From Micrasema longulum (taxonomy: Eukaryota > Arthropoda > Insecta > Trichoptera > Brachycentridae), in assembly GCA_022494885.1 (NCBI GenBank), contig JAGVSM010003666.1:1-64000 (forward strand): a stretch of DNA of 64,000 nt, read 5' to 3'. The position numbers and the translations under genes are program-made. The first letter of the stretch is position 1; each line of letters opens with the position of its first letter. The notes beneath the pieces were generated by a model, which was not told where the DNA came from, did no database searches, and saw only the letters and a program-made list of their open reading frames with translations. This document shows positions 45,174 to 56,814 of this stretch, one piece after another.

Positions 45174-45300
45174 AATCGCAGCGTATTTTTATCATGTTGG
45201 ATACATGAAGGTAAAATAATCAGTCTTACGCTTCTTCTTCGCACCTGGATAAAGACTGATCTCGCTTCAGGTCCCCCCAAGGCACAACGAAATATTCTAG
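45174..45300 (-). mobile_element. SINE family C fragment
   Basis: Minus orientation: CAGCGTATTTTTATCATG and TACATGAAGGTAAAATAATC match the family C body; a foreign insert disrupts the middle (CTTCTTCTTCGCACCTGG). No head. Confidence 0.55.
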
Positions 45301-45609
45301 TGTAAAAACACATATTAAATAAATAATACATTATTATTTAAAATACAATTTTACCCAAATATTTTAAGTTTTGTTGCCATCCTGAAGCATCCACAGCATA
45401 CGTCCACCCCCGTACTGTCAAGACGCTCGGCTGCTGCGTCCATTCTCGGACTTCAATATTGATAATAAAATCGAGCCACCTAACCATACCTAACCTCTCA
45501 AAACCTAGAAGATTGGCATTTTGAGTATTGGTAAGGTGACAAAAGAGCTGAGTTTTTCTATCTATTGATTGATTTGGTGTTTATTTTGTAGAACTCCATA
45601 TTTAAACTT

Positions 45610-45787
45610 ATAGTATTAGAAATCAAACACTGATTTGAGTCTACTGAACACTTAATTTTATTTTTGAAAATGCCCTAACAAGGCGAAACAATTGTCACGA
45701 AATTTTTGTTTTTATATTTTTTATATTTGTAAAAATAAAATCAAGTGTTCAGTAGACTCAAATCAGTGTTTGATTTCTTATATTATA
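45610..45787. repeat. Perfect-looking hairpin repeat, family delta
   Basis: Arms 45610-45666 and 45731-45787 are inverted with few mismatches (AATCAAACACTGATTTGAGT and complement). The loop carries TGCCCTAACAAGGCGAAACA then ATTGTCACG. A one-armed copy is at 32083-32200. The arrangement resembles the Penelope-type inverted terminal repeats, but the hammerhead core is not preserved. Confidence 0.72.
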
Positions 45788-46228
45788 AGTGTAAAGATAA
45801 TATCCATCAACGGTGTGAGGACGCAACCTCGTTTCACTCTACGAAATCCGGAAAACCACTTCTTTCCGTCTGCTAGACGCTTTTCCTAAACTTGCGGTTT
45901 CTGTGCTGACCACTCGTTGATGTCTTTCAAATTTTCTAGTGCTTAGGTTTTATTTACTTTCCATTCTTTGAAATGACTTTTTAAAGTTATTTATCTTAAG
46001 CCCAATCATCCAAAGAAATATTGCAAACTTTATCTATTTTTATTGCTTTTAAACGTAAAAATTTTATATGGAGTGCCGCGTACTGTAGCGCAGCTGTACA
46101 ATATGTTTCATATAAAACAATAAAAATAATATTTCGTGTTGCCGCGACGCTCCGCGCCGCCCTAGTGCGTTTTGACCTTTAAATTCGCTATTTTCACACA
46201 ATTGACATAGCTTAGCTGTATACCGTAT
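45788..46228. other. Unassigned DNA
   Basis: No gene recognised. A GC-rich patch with GCCGCGACGCTCCGCGCCGC lies at 46141-46160. Confidence 0.4.
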
Positions 46229-46418
46229 GGCGGCCTCCGTGGTGCAGTGGTCCAGACGCTTGACTTACACACGAAAAGTTCCGGGTTCGATTCCCGGTGA
46301 GAACACAAAAATCAAATTGTGATTTTTCTCAAGCCTGGGTGTTCTGTGATGTAATTCACCACTGTAAATGGGCCTCCTGGCCTGTTGTGGTGCAAAATTA
46401 ATAAATAAATAAATACTA
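46229..46418 (+). mobile_element. tRNA-derived SINE family B, copy 4
   Basis: GGCGGCCTCCGTGGTGCAGT, B-box GGGTTCGATTCCCGGTGAGA, body and AATAAATAAATAAATA tail. Full length. Confidence 0.93.
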
Positions 46419-47603
46419 TTATTTGATCTTCTTTGTTATTCTTTGCTACATGTATTTATGTTCTTTGTCAATGTTGTGATTGGCTTAGGCAGTAAATATA
46501 ATAAATAAGTATGTGGGTTTTCGGACAAGGCACAATGCCCTTGAAAATATACTAAGGTACCTATATTATTTATGTATTATTATTTTTATTACTGCTGATA
46601 TGTATACATGTTTATGTACTCGTGGAAAATGTGGTAAGCGGTGATGGCGGGGTGGACCGCTAACACTCGGGCGAATATAAAAATATTTTAGTTTATCATT
46701 GTGCATTGCCTTTCTCATACCCAACCAATACCATTCCATACACATACAACTTTCATCTATCTTGGTCGGGTTTACCTACATAGAAAGATGCAACATTAGA
46801 AAATATACATAGTACTTAGTATTGTACTATTAGAGATAATAGATAAATATTTTTTATAATGTATACGTTGTATATTATACTATTTTCTGCTATGTTCATA
46901 TTATATTTTTTTAATTCCAAATAAAGATATTATTAAATAAATTTATATGTTTCCAAAATATGTACGAGTAAAAAAATACATAAAATTTGATTATCGTGTA
47001 ATGGCCACCTGATGTATAACAACAATACCTGTATACCTCATAGTATAACTATTTGTAAGGCATACTAATCACTAATTGCTTTTGCCTGATGAATGGATGC
47101 CATACATCAGTAGAGGAAAAGAGTAGCAGAAAGAAACATCATAATTAATAACTTCTTTAGCAATTTGGTGTGTTTGACTTTTGACAGACTGATATTTTTG
47201 TATTTGTCTATTTATGAAAAACTTGTACATTTTCGACGCACGAATATCCATTGAAGAGTGTAGTAACTATTAATTATTATTCAATGTAAATTCTTTTTAC
47301 TGTTTTGTTGCGTGCAGATAAAGACATACGTCACACAGGTACTGAACTATGTCCGAGTATATTGCTTAACGTGTTACTAAACTTGCCACTCTTGTCATCT
47401 TTAACTGGCATATTTCACTGCCTATAACGAAAAAATGTAAGAGTTAAATTAAGTCATTAGAAATAGCCATATTTAACAAGAGAACGTCTAGTTATTACAC
47501 GAGGTGACAAAACACTGAATTAAATTAAAGAAATCCTACGTGTGAAACAACAGTACGCGTCTTTTGTAAAGCGCACTGTACGCTAAGCCTGCATGAAAAT
47601 CGT
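46419..47603. other. Unassigned A/T-rich DNA
   Basis: No gene or repeat recognised over 1.2 kb. Confidence 0.5.
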
Positions 47604-47991
47604 CCCTGACACCATTCCTGCTAATTCTTGTGTAAAATGATCTCCTGAATCCAAAAATGACCTCGGTTTTCCTCCACTCACCCACCGTTTTCAATGGGAG
47701 CCCTCTTCACTTTTACTTTGAGCCACAACCTGGACTATCAAATGATACGTCCACCGATGATGAAGAAATTTCAGCTTATTCAGTTTTTGGACAAACTCAC
47801 TTCTATTATTTTTTAAGGCTAAAATAATCCTTGTCAGCCCTCCAAATCAAATTCGTGGTCATAAAATTATAGTCAAAAAGTTTAAAATTTCGGATGTTTC
47901 CTCGAAAACAGCAGCCGATGGGGGAAAACGGGGGTTATGTTCGGATTCAGGAAGTAATTTTACATATGAATCTACAGGAATGGTGTCAGGG
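47604..47991. mobile_element. MITE with 17-base perfect inverted ends
   Basis: CCCTGACACCATTCCTG at 47604-47620 and its complement at 47975-47991; weaker inverted similarity extends inward to about 85 bases. 388 bases, non-coding. No second copy in the window and no clear target duplication. The frame at 47894-48085 is incidental. Confidence 0.75.
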
Positions 47992-48129
47992 CTCTAATTA
48001 TTATTTTTTTGCAGACCAACGTAGCATTAAACAGGTGTGTAGGTTTTCACGGTCACTGTTTTCAATATGTATCTTTTTTGGGTGATCTCGTGTATAAAAC
48101 GAACAAATTTACATGGGATTATACAAAAA

Positions 48130-48430
48130 AAATACAAATCAATGCAGCATTTACTTGGAAATAACCGTAAAATGTGTTCTAATTAATCTGCCGAGTCTTT
48201 CAGGACGTCCATTTAATGCAGATTTAATTTGCGTCTTTAAAATACTTAATGGTTTGTATGATGTCTCAACTATTTTACTACAAATACCTCTTAATGTTTC
48301 TTCACCTTGACTTGGAAATAATCAAATTATGTTCCTCGGTCATTATAAGACTAATTATGGTTTATAGGCACCTCTACCCAAAATGATCAGATGAAAATCA
48401 AGAACTGAATTATTTTGATTATAAATTAAA
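48130..48430 (+). mobile_element. LINE C-terminal fragment (Jockey/CR1-like)
   Basis: Reads INLPSLSGRPFNADLICVFK, ILNGLYDVSTILLQIPLNV, then after a shift NNQIMF, HYKTNYGL and PLPKMIR. Similar to the family at 23725-24195 (DLICIFKILN, APMSRM). 5'-truncated, frameshifted. Confidence 0.75.
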
Positions 48431-48734
48431 TAACTGTTAGACTTACCTATGTTTATGTTGATTGCAGACCCGCCGGTTGGGCCTGGTTGCGTACTGCGAA
48501 CCAGATTGTTTATAAAATAATTCAACATGACATTAGCAAAAGCATACAATTTATTAGGCAAAGCCATTTTATTGAAAAAAAAAACTTTACTAGTTTGCTA
48601 AAAGATATTAATAAAACTCCAAAAATTCCTTATATATATAATTAACTCCTTATATATAAATTAAGATTCCATGATGATTGTTTAATTAATTTATTTGTTT
48701 TTTTATATATGTTGATGTACTAACTTTTTAGTTT

Positions 48735-48975
48735 GTTTTATGAACCACTTTTTATTGGCACAACCGACTAGTTTCGGCAACTACACGTTGCCCTCTTCAC
48801 TTACCCCTACCCCACCATTAACACAACTACCCCTCCTTTATCCTTATCGACACCCACTTATCTGTTTATTGTTTCTTTTATATACATATGTTAAGTTATT
48901 ATATAACCTTAAATAGAGCAACGCGTAGTTGCCAAAACTAGTCGGTCGAGTCAATAAAAAGTGGTTCATAAAACA
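48735..48975. repeat. Penelope-type inverted terminal repeats, family gamma
   Basis: Left arm 48735-48790 and right arm 48917-48975 are inverted copies, sharing TATGAACCACTTTTTATTG and CGACTAGTTT. About 125 bases lie between them, C-rich with no coding. The left arm carries the better hammerhead-like motif, on the minus strand. Confidence 0.78.
48761..48800 (-). ncRNA. Hammerhead-like motif, family gamma (48.8 kb)
   Basis: Minus strand: core GTGAAGA (first C changed), stem II GGCAAC/GTTGCC with 6 perfect pairs around GTGTA, intact GAAA, self-complementary CTAG, U-C, then GGTTG. The mirror motif on the right arm (48917-48946) keeps the stem II pairing (GCAAC/GTTGC) but has AAAA instead of GAAA. 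Confidence 0.68.
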
Positions 48976-49259
48976 TGGTTAATTTATTTGGGAATATATC
49001 TTTAATACTTATTTGTCTTTGCTTTTTCTTTTTATTATTGCGTTTCTAGTTTTATGTTACTGCATACGATTGTTTTCGTTATAATTTATGTTTAAAATGG
49101 ATTTTGTTTGTAAATCTTTTAAAACAAAAAAAATAATCTGAGTCCATCTTCTCTAGTAGAGTTTGTAAACGATAACTGACACCGCTTTGCACATTACATT
49201 AATTCATTACAATCTATAGAAAAATACATTGTCCTTCTCCCGCTAGCGATAATTAATTT

Positions 49260-49870
49260 TTCTGAGTTTCCCTTTCAGGGTTTTTGGTAATACACGAGTA
49301 CTGAGAATTCTTTATAACTCGTTGGTGCGTAGTAGACTCGAGAGTGGCTCGATGATTTGGGGACCATGTGAGTTGAAGTACTCTCTTATGGTAGAGAGGG
49401 TTCAGAATAAATTTCTTCGGTTTCCCTACATAAGAAAGAGCGGATATTATCCATGGCTTTATATCTCTGAGTTCCTCCAGGGTATGCTTGCTTGAAGACC
49501 AGAAGGAATGTGTATTGAAGTACGCATTTCTTTCTATTGTTGCCCGCTATTATTGACAACCTTGAAATATAGGCGGAACATTAGTGTTTATGTTCCGGAT
49601 AGTTACCTTAGACAGCGTCAGCATAGACTGTTTCACATTCCAATATGCAGGACCAACGTGCTAATGGTTATGTCTATTGGAAGGGCTAGCTCTATGTTGA
49701 ACAATATTACTTTAGACATTGACATTTTTTTAAGGGAGTTTTTCGATACAAAATTCTCTTACTTTTTTAACATATCATTCTGTGTCATTTTTATATATAC
49801 CTAATTTTACCTTTTCACTTTATTATTTTTATATGTACGAATTAAGATATTTCATTTTGTAATGTACATA
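49260..49870 (+). mobile_element. LINE C-terminal region (Jockey/CR1-like)
   Basis: Reads VLRILYNSLVRSRLESGSMI, WGPCELKYSLMVERVQNKFL, RKSGYYPWLYISEFLQGML, then VYVPDSYLRQRQHRLFHIPI, CRTNVLMVMSIGRASSMLNN and DIDIFLREFF. Blocks SLVRSxLExxSxIWGP, ExVQNKFLR, LRxRxHRLFxIP, NVLMxSxIGRAxxxLN and DIDIF are the final third of such reverse transcriptases. Stops and shifts near 49495 and 49550. The related end piece is at 38336-38625. Confidence 0.85.
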
Positions 49871-49991
49871 TATATGAATAAATAAAATTAAAAAATAATT
49901 TGTAGTTCTACGCTAATTTAACTACTTAATATGTTGTTAGAAAAGCAAAAGTGATTTATTATCTTTTATTAATTCTGTTTTTTTTTTTCAG

Positions 49992-50037
49992 GCAACTGGC
50001 TTTGTGAACCAAGGACACATAATACAATCCCAAACTG
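49992..50037 (+). other. Candidate internal exon, 46 bases
   Basis: Preceded by an oligo-T tract ending in CAG (49978-49991) and followed by GTAAGA (50038-50043), good acceptor and donor consensuses. Two frames are open through it: ATGFVNQGHIIQSQT or NWLCEPRTHNTIPN. Length 46 would shift phase. No protein family recognised. It could be chance in T-rich DNA. Confidence 0.3.
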
Positions 50038-52418
50038 GTAAGATTATTTATTTTTTTATTCTTTTTATCATATTCATATTTTTTTATTAAATTATTCTAC
50101 CCTTGACTATTATTTTTTTTAGATCAATTAACAAAAAACACCTTCCCTAAAAAATTAACGAAGCAGTAATAGTACCAATTTTTAATAATACTCAATTAAG
50201 AATAATACTCGAAATTACCGTCCCATGTCGATTCTTTTAGAAATGATTTGAGCTCTTGGTTTATGATAAAATTTAGTTTTCAGCATGGTTTTCTGAAGAG
50301 GCGCTCTGTATTAACCGATACAGTAAATTTCACCGTTTACATTACTTCCCATGTGGATGACAAAATGCAAGTTGACGTCCTAAATTCAACCCAGATATAG
50401 TTATTTGCGAAATTTAACGAATTATCTGAAAATTAAAATAAAAAAAAATAATAAAATAATAAAAATAAACCGAATATTGGAACCTTATATATTGAAGACA
50501 TGAGCTCTTAATAACCTTGAGGTGAACTTACCATTACTCGATTTCCTTTTTCGGGTGTTTCACCTGACTTAAACGACCTGGTTGGCATGAAATATTTATT
50601 TGAAAAGGTATTTTTATACTAAAATATTTCAATCTCTGAACTGGCACCTGAAGCGTAAAACTGATCACCTTACTGATGTAGATATCGGCGCCAAATAGTT
50701 CAATCAGCCACTCACCTGTGCGGCTAGGATATTTACTAAATGCCGTCTCAATCGAATGGCTAACAGACGCTTAGTCAAAATGTTTAAAGCAGCGTTTAAC
50801 AAAAGGGCTGAACGTCACATAGCCTCTGTAATGTTTATACCACAATAATAATTGTTTTATCATTTGATTCATGTTGTTATGTGAAGTTAGGTTAGGTTAC
50901 AATTGATTTGGTCAAATTAATTATAAAGAAAAAAAATATTTTTACTTAATATCCTTAACTCAACTTAAGATAATTTTTTTTGGTTATATTTTAACCGAAC
51001 CTTCTTCTTCCTCTAGTGCCTTGCCAGGTCCCCCCGACGTTGGCGATCACTACAGTGAAAGCATATGTATCTGTTCTGCTCTACTTTTATATTTCGCAGC
51101 TAGGACGACTGCTAATTGATGTACTCGCCGTAGTGGTTCCTGGGAAAAGATGACCAGAGTGGTTTCCCGTTGCATTCTCTGGTGGATTTTTCTGTCGGGG
51201 CTACCTTCCCTTAGTTGGTTGGTTTTGGTTTTGAGGCGCCAAAAACTCGCCTTTCATCCTCTTGTTATCTGTTGTGATCACACCGCTATGAGTGTGATCC
51301 CATTGCCCAGGTTTCGCGACGTGGACGCTTACGAGTTGGACTTGTCAGTAGTGATGCCGATGGAATGCAACTGGGCGTTTGCAGCATTTTATAGAATCGC
51401 ATCCTCCAGCAAGATGTAACTCACTGCAACCCTACTTACAGTTCGGACTCCTATCCTAACCTAACTCGTTTGCTTTTGTTTCGGCCGTTTTCAAAGAACA
51501 AGTTTTCAACTAGCTTACCTGTTGAACGTTGAGCTATCTTAATTCGTTCAACGAACAGCCTAGTTTCCCTAATAAATGGCTAATTCAACTATTTGGCGGT
51601 GACATAGATACCAATGTACGCCATTAGATGCGGGAATGGAATAATGATAAAGTAGCCATCGAGTAGAAAGCACTCGACTAGGATTCTGGTTCTATTTCAC
51701 TCGCAAAACTGTGTTCCTTATTCCACCCGGACACGAGGAAAACTCAATTACTCGATTCCGAATGTTAAAAGTTAGTTCGAGTAAAGAAGCAATCACACGA
51801 TCACAATGGCTGGGAACTTTCTTTTTATCCAAAATACTTTTACTATCCGTCGTATGTGAAACTGTGAAGACATTTCTCTATGGAAAAAAGTCACGGTGCA
51901 GATAATTATGTTATTTACAGAATGAAAGAGAATAATGCTCAGTTTAAAATGATATCAAGGTAGAGAAAATATTCCGCTAAGTATCTGGATGGCGGTTGCA
52001 TCACAAAACTTCACACGTTCATTGATTGGCACCACATATTTATGCGAGTAATATGTCCTTAGATAAAAACTATAACCTTACCATATCCTTGTAAATCCTA
52101 ATTTACAAAATGTAAGTTAACTTCCCGATTTAAATTATATTTGCAAACAACCGATTTCACCTTTAAAATAATAATAACTTAATAAATCAAATTTTCATTT
52201 TCATTCGTTTAGCAACACATTCGCGGAAAGCCAGGGCTGTAAAAATCTATGCATTTGTTGTAAAAAATAGCGCTTCTTTTAAAATCTATATTTCCACGCA
52301 TACCAAACAGATCCCTCATTCTTCAGTTACCATAATATTGCGTTTAAATTTGTTAATATTTTTGAATTTTAGATAAATCGCAGTATTTTATATGTTATCA
52401 AAAATAAGAATCAATAAT
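50038..52418. other. Mostly unassigned; SINE C fragment and a GC-richer block
   Basis: 50575-50690 (+) carries GGTTGGCATGAAATATTTAT, then AACTGGCACCTGAAGCGTAA, a family C body fragment. 51000-51420 is richer in G+C and holds an 89-codon frame (51150-51419) with no recognised domain; it might be an unrecognised repeat. 51645-51710 contains a weak tRNA-like arrangement (GGTTCTATTTC). Confidence 0.45.
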
Positions 52419-52857
52419 TGAACGTTGTTATGCAGAAAGCAGCCAGCCATAGAAAAGTTAAACTGAGATAATGGCACCTAAATGAAAAGAGTATATTATC
52501 AAATCTACACAACAGTTGGAATGTTTTTGACTTTGACAAATGATAAACAATAATGAATCCAGTAGTTTTTTTAGATTACAAACAAGAATCTTATTATGTA
52601 TTTGACCAGTTTTAATGATTCATAAAGTACCGGCAGGTTTTTATAGTGCTGTGGGTATTTTTTGCAAATTGAAAAATGCCGTTTTTGTAGTCGACACTAT
52701 TTTCAGAAGGTGATTATTACAGTTTTTTGTACGAATACTGTCTGGCTGTTTTTAGCAGAACAGAGAATTGACATTACAGTACACGATAACATCAATCAAA
52801 TCAAATATCTCATTTTTCAAAATTGTAGACTGACTGCTTTCTGCATAACTACGTTTA
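52419..52857. mobile_element. MITE family E, copy 2
   Basis: 439 bases with ends TGAACGTTGTTATGCAGAAA and complement of TAAACGTAGTTATGCAGAAA. Interior aligned with 3211-3646 throughout (CAGAAGGTGATTATTACAG, GACACTATTTT). The open frame at 52662-52862 is the element itself. Confidence 0.85.
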
Positions 52858-53796
52858 ATTAAAGTTACTTTTTATGGTGTTTAGATTCATGTATCTATAG
52901 TATTTATTTCGCAGTTCACTTTAGTTTGAATAGATATTATTTTTCTGTTTTAGCATTTTCTCTTTAGTTTTTCAAATTTCTTAGTAAATATAACAATAAC
53001 CATAGTTTTTCTTGAGTTTAGTTTATTTGAGTCAAATATGTCAGTATGCATATGCAATGAACAAATTTACCAGGAGGGTATATTATAAGTTGTTTACTGA
53101 TAGCTGTTAACTGTCAAAACTCGGAATACAACTCGGCTAGGTTACGAAATCGTATAAAGATACGAGTAACATTTCCTTATTCTTCTATATAGTACAAGCT
53201 CTTAACGAGTTAAATTGTATTTTGTTAATATGATACTAACTTAATTTAACATAAAATCTTGGATTCTCACCTAATTATTTCGATTATAAACGGTTTTCAA
53301 CGCTATAAAAATTTGAGCAGATCTGTCATAACGATAACGTGGGCGACGCCATTTTAAATGTGCTTTAAACAGTGGAAATACCCCTAGTTAACTTTAACGA
53401 CAATTTAAATGAGATATACATTTTTTTTGTGAAAATTAGAGATTGTGAAATAGATTTTTAAACTTAAATGCGATTTAGCGGGACCTATAAGCTAATCAGG
53501 ATTCACAAGGAGATGGTAAAATACCCTCTCAGGCTCAAAGAGGATAATGTAGAAGTTTTTCGTGACATTTTGTAACTATATTCATTTATTTATTTGACAG
53601 TTATTGTCTGCATTACTTTGCGAGCTGTTTAACCCATCACGTAATGCGGACTGTAAAAATAAGTTAGAAATTAATGAATAGAAAGCAGATAGCTGCTAAA
53701 CTGCCGATATGTACAGAAAAATAGATCCATATTATCCGCATTAGTCGTATTCAACAATTGAATTGCCCTAATAATGGGTGAATTCTGACTAGCGTT
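52858..53796. other. Unassigned DNA
   Basis: No gene or repeat recognised between the two MITE E copies. Confidence 0.45.
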
Positions 53797-54191
53797 TGAA
53801 CGTAGTTATGCAGAAAGCAGCAAGTCCACAATTTTGGAAAAATGAAATATTGGTGTTTTCGGATGCAGTATGGTCAATTATATGTTTTGCTAAAAACAAC
53901 CAGACCGCTTTCATACAAACAACGGTAATAACCACCTTCTGAATAGTGTCGATAGCAAAAACGACATTTCTAAATTTGCAGAAAACCCCCACAGCGCTAG
54001 AAAAATCTGACGGTACTTTAAAAATCATTTAAACCGGTCAAATACATAATTAGATTCTAGTTGATATTGAATATTGAAAACAACTAATTTATTCATTGTT
54101 TATCATTTATCAAGGTCAAAAACACTCCAACTGTTGTGTAGATTTGATTATTCACTCTTTTCTTTCTGTATTTTCTGCATAACAACGTTCA
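53797..54191. mobile_element. MITE family E, copy 3 (inverted)
   Basis: Starts TGAACGTAGTTATGCAGAAA and ends CTGCATAACAACGTTCA. The interior is the reverse complement of copies 1 and 2 (AATAACCACCTTCTGAATAG). About 395 bases; the right end is more diverged. Confidence 0.8.
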
Positions 54192-54639
54192 TTTGTACGG
54201 CTTCTGGGTGTGAAAAACAGTGCATGAGATCTCGCTCTATTATAATTATCGGGAACATACAAACTGGCCTCTTTCAGTATATTTGGATTATATATACTTC
54301 GGAAAATCAGCTTTTGAAATGTTTCCCAATGATAAATATATAAACTGCATTCATTACATACTATAGCATTTTTTTATACTATCTCAATAAAAAACTAGAC
54401 GATCGAAATAATGTACCCCGTACGTACTTATATATAACATATACTTCACTCTGTTCTCACCATCTTCTTCCTGGCAACGCTTCCTGGCTTCTTCCGCATT
54501 CTTGCACCGAGTACCTACTGCGCACACTCACACTCACGAATCAGAATACTAAACAAGAAATTGGTCATAAATCTCAACAGAATTCTGGGCAAAAAATCTT
54601 GTATCAGATTCACTCCTCCCCCTCTCACAAGTAAGTTCT
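54192..54639. other. Unassigned DNA
   Basis: No gene recognised. Confidence 0.4.
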
Positions 54640-54745
54640 TCTTCATCGTCTTGCTCAATGCTGTGCCTCGAGGTGTCCTCAGGTCTTCATCGGGTGTATG
54701 ATACGCTTCCATTCCTCCCGATCCTCGGTCAAGTTTGCAGTCTGA
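54640..54745 (-). mobile_element. LINE tail fragment
   Basis: Minus strand near 54740 reads TANLTEDREEWKRIIHPMKT, matching the common xANLTEDRxxWRxIIH end of RTE-like LINE proteins in insects. About 35 codons. Confidence 0.6.
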
Positions 54746-54845
54746 AAATAAAGAACGAAATCATACGATTTTAAAACGCTGTTCTTTCAAAATCGAGTGA
54801 TTGAAAAATAATATAAATGAACATTCATTATCATCATTCTCTTCC

Positions 54846-54985
54846 CGCACCTAATGGTGCATAGGACACTGCATTGGTACACCAACCGCAGCGAATCTTG
54901 ATATTTTTTTTGTTACATGAAGGTAAGATAGTCAGTCTTACGCTTCAGGTACTAGTCCAGGGATAATTTTTATAACATTTTTTAA
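54846..54985 (-). mobile_element. SINE family C, truncated by a SINE B
   Basis: Minus orientation: GGACACTGCATTGGTACACC, TACATGAAGGTAAGATAGTC, CTTCAGGTACTAGTCCAGGG match copy 1 (13423-13651). Its head is missing where SINE B copy 5 starts at 54990, so B may have inserted into it. Confidence 0.78.
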
Positions 54986-54989
54986 TGTA

Positions 54990-55161
54990 TTTTTTTGCAC
55001 CACAATAGGCCAGGAGACCCAATAACAGTGGTGAATTACAACACAGAACACCCAGGCTTGGGAAAAATCTATTTAATTTTTTGCGTTCTCACCGGGAATC
55101 GAACCCGGAACCTTTCGTGCTTAAGTCAAGTGTCTTAACCACTAAAACCACGGAGGCCGCC
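54990..55161 (-). mobile_element. tRNA-derived SINE family B, copy 5
   Basis: Minus orientation with GGCGGCCTCCGTGGTTTTAG head (A-box damaged), B-box GGGTTCGATTCCCGGTGAGA, body and T-run. Lies next to the SINE C at 54846-54985. Confidence 0.9.
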
Positions 55162-55752
55162 TTATAATGATGAAGCCGCCTTTGGAAGTGAACATTAGAT
55201 GTAAATAAATTAAATTATATTTTGACCGGCAGAATTTGCCTCCTGAAATTATTCAGACTAAACTTAGGTAGGTACATTGGTACTCATAGAAATACGGCAT
55301 ACCAAAGTAAAATAGTTTGCAATAATTTAAAGATGCCATGTTTATTGTGACTTAATTTAAAGATGACATAATTTCCACATTACATGAAAAAGTTGGTAGA
55401 TTAAAAATCTTTATTTTTCGTTTTTTATTTTTAAATACTGATGCAAATGTTTAATTTCTATTGTACGTTTTTGACAAAATTTTAATGTTCACATGTGTGA
55501 GGGCAGAATCTAAGAAAAAAAATGGATCAACCTTAGGACGTGTTCTCAGATTTAGCATTCACTCGCAACATTTCAACCAATTTTATAATACAAGTCAAAA
55601 GCACTACGTGTCGCTTGCGTCTGCCAAAGTAAACTATAAAATTGTAAATAAATAATTCGATTTTTTTTTAAATATTGCGGTTTACTTCAAATGAATTAAT
55701 TTTTATATTAATTTAATTTCATTTCATTTCATTTTTTTTTTTTTTTCATTTC
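55162..55752. other. Unassigned A/T-rich DNA
   Basis: No gene recognised. T-rich repeats ATTTCATTTC lead into the next SINE. Confidence 0.4.
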
Positions 55753-55933
55753 ATTTTTTTTTTTGCACCACAACAGGCCAGGGGGCCCAATTACAGTGGT
55801 GAATTACATTACAGAACAACCAGGCTTGAGAAAAATCACATTTTTTTTAATTTTTGTGTTCTCACCGGGAATCGAACCCGGAACCTTCCGTGCGTGAGTC
55901 AAGCGTCTTGACCACTACACCACGGAGGCCGCC
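55753..55933 (-). mobile_element. tRNA-derived SINE family B, copy 6
   Basis: Minus orientation, head GGCGGCCTCCGTGGTGTAGT, B-box GGGTTCGATTCCCGGTGAGA, full body and oligo-A (T-run at left). The closest of the set to a consensus. Confidence 0.93.
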
Positions 55934-56814
55934 GAATAACGGAATTACAAATACACGGTAAGTCATAAATCAAAACGCGTGACGTACTCGTTAGGTACTG
56001 GTCAAGTTCGCTGCTTTCCTCCGCTGTGATCCTCAACTAAATAGCTCCCGGCCACCAGTTCCGCGATCATTCCGGGAGTCAGATTCCATAGATTTTGTGT
56101 CAATTAAAGTCCATTTTCCCTCTTCCTCTAACGCCTGGTTGCCCATTATAATATCTTCGAGAGAGTTGAATGAACCAGGGTCACCTTGAGATCTCCACAT
56201 TATGGGCCATCTAGAGTCTGAAATTATGTCTTTGTCTACCCTTTGTTCAAGAGCACACTTAATTGTTCATAGATTAAAGCAACAAATAAAATATAAACTG
56301 TTATTTTTTTCACCAATATTTTGAGTTTATAAAATATTTTGTAGACTAAATTTAACCCCCTGGGGTGTTATTAAGATTAATATATAATCGCGTACTTATC
56401 AATTTTATATCGATCGATAAGGTGGTGGATAGGATTCCTCATTATTATTATTTTTTTAAAACAGATAATTTTTTGTAATCATTGTTTTAAGTCCACTTAC
56501 ATTCACAGCACATTTCCACATACCTACAATACTCACACACCCATACACATATAACACACACCCTCACATAATATATATTTACTCTCCCTCACTAACATGT
56601 ACAATAATAACACTGATTCACGAAAACAAGTACTTAGCATAAATATTATTATGTTATAAAAAAATTATCCTCATAATTTAATTGAGATATATTTTATATA
56701 TATATATTTCTTCCAACATAATGAAACCATTGTATACATTCTATAATGTAATTTGTTTTTATGAAAAAAATAAAATAAAATATAAAAAATTTAAAATTTA
56801 ATTACAACAGCGAT
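55934..56814. other. Unassigned DNA
   Basis: A short match to hairpin D (TTTTGAGTTTATAAAATATT, CCCCTGGGGTG) lies at 56318-56380. A CA-rich tract is at 56505-56580 and a TA run at 56690-56706. No gene. Confidence 0.4.

Noticed and set aside
45610..45787. Calling the delta hairpin a hammerhead ribozyme
   Set aside because: Both copies read CTAACAA at the core and stem II and stem I do not pair, so I list it only as a related-looking repeat.
51150..51419. 89-codon + strand frame
   Set aside because: No domain or splice sites recognised; the surrounding block may be a repeat, so I did not call a gene.
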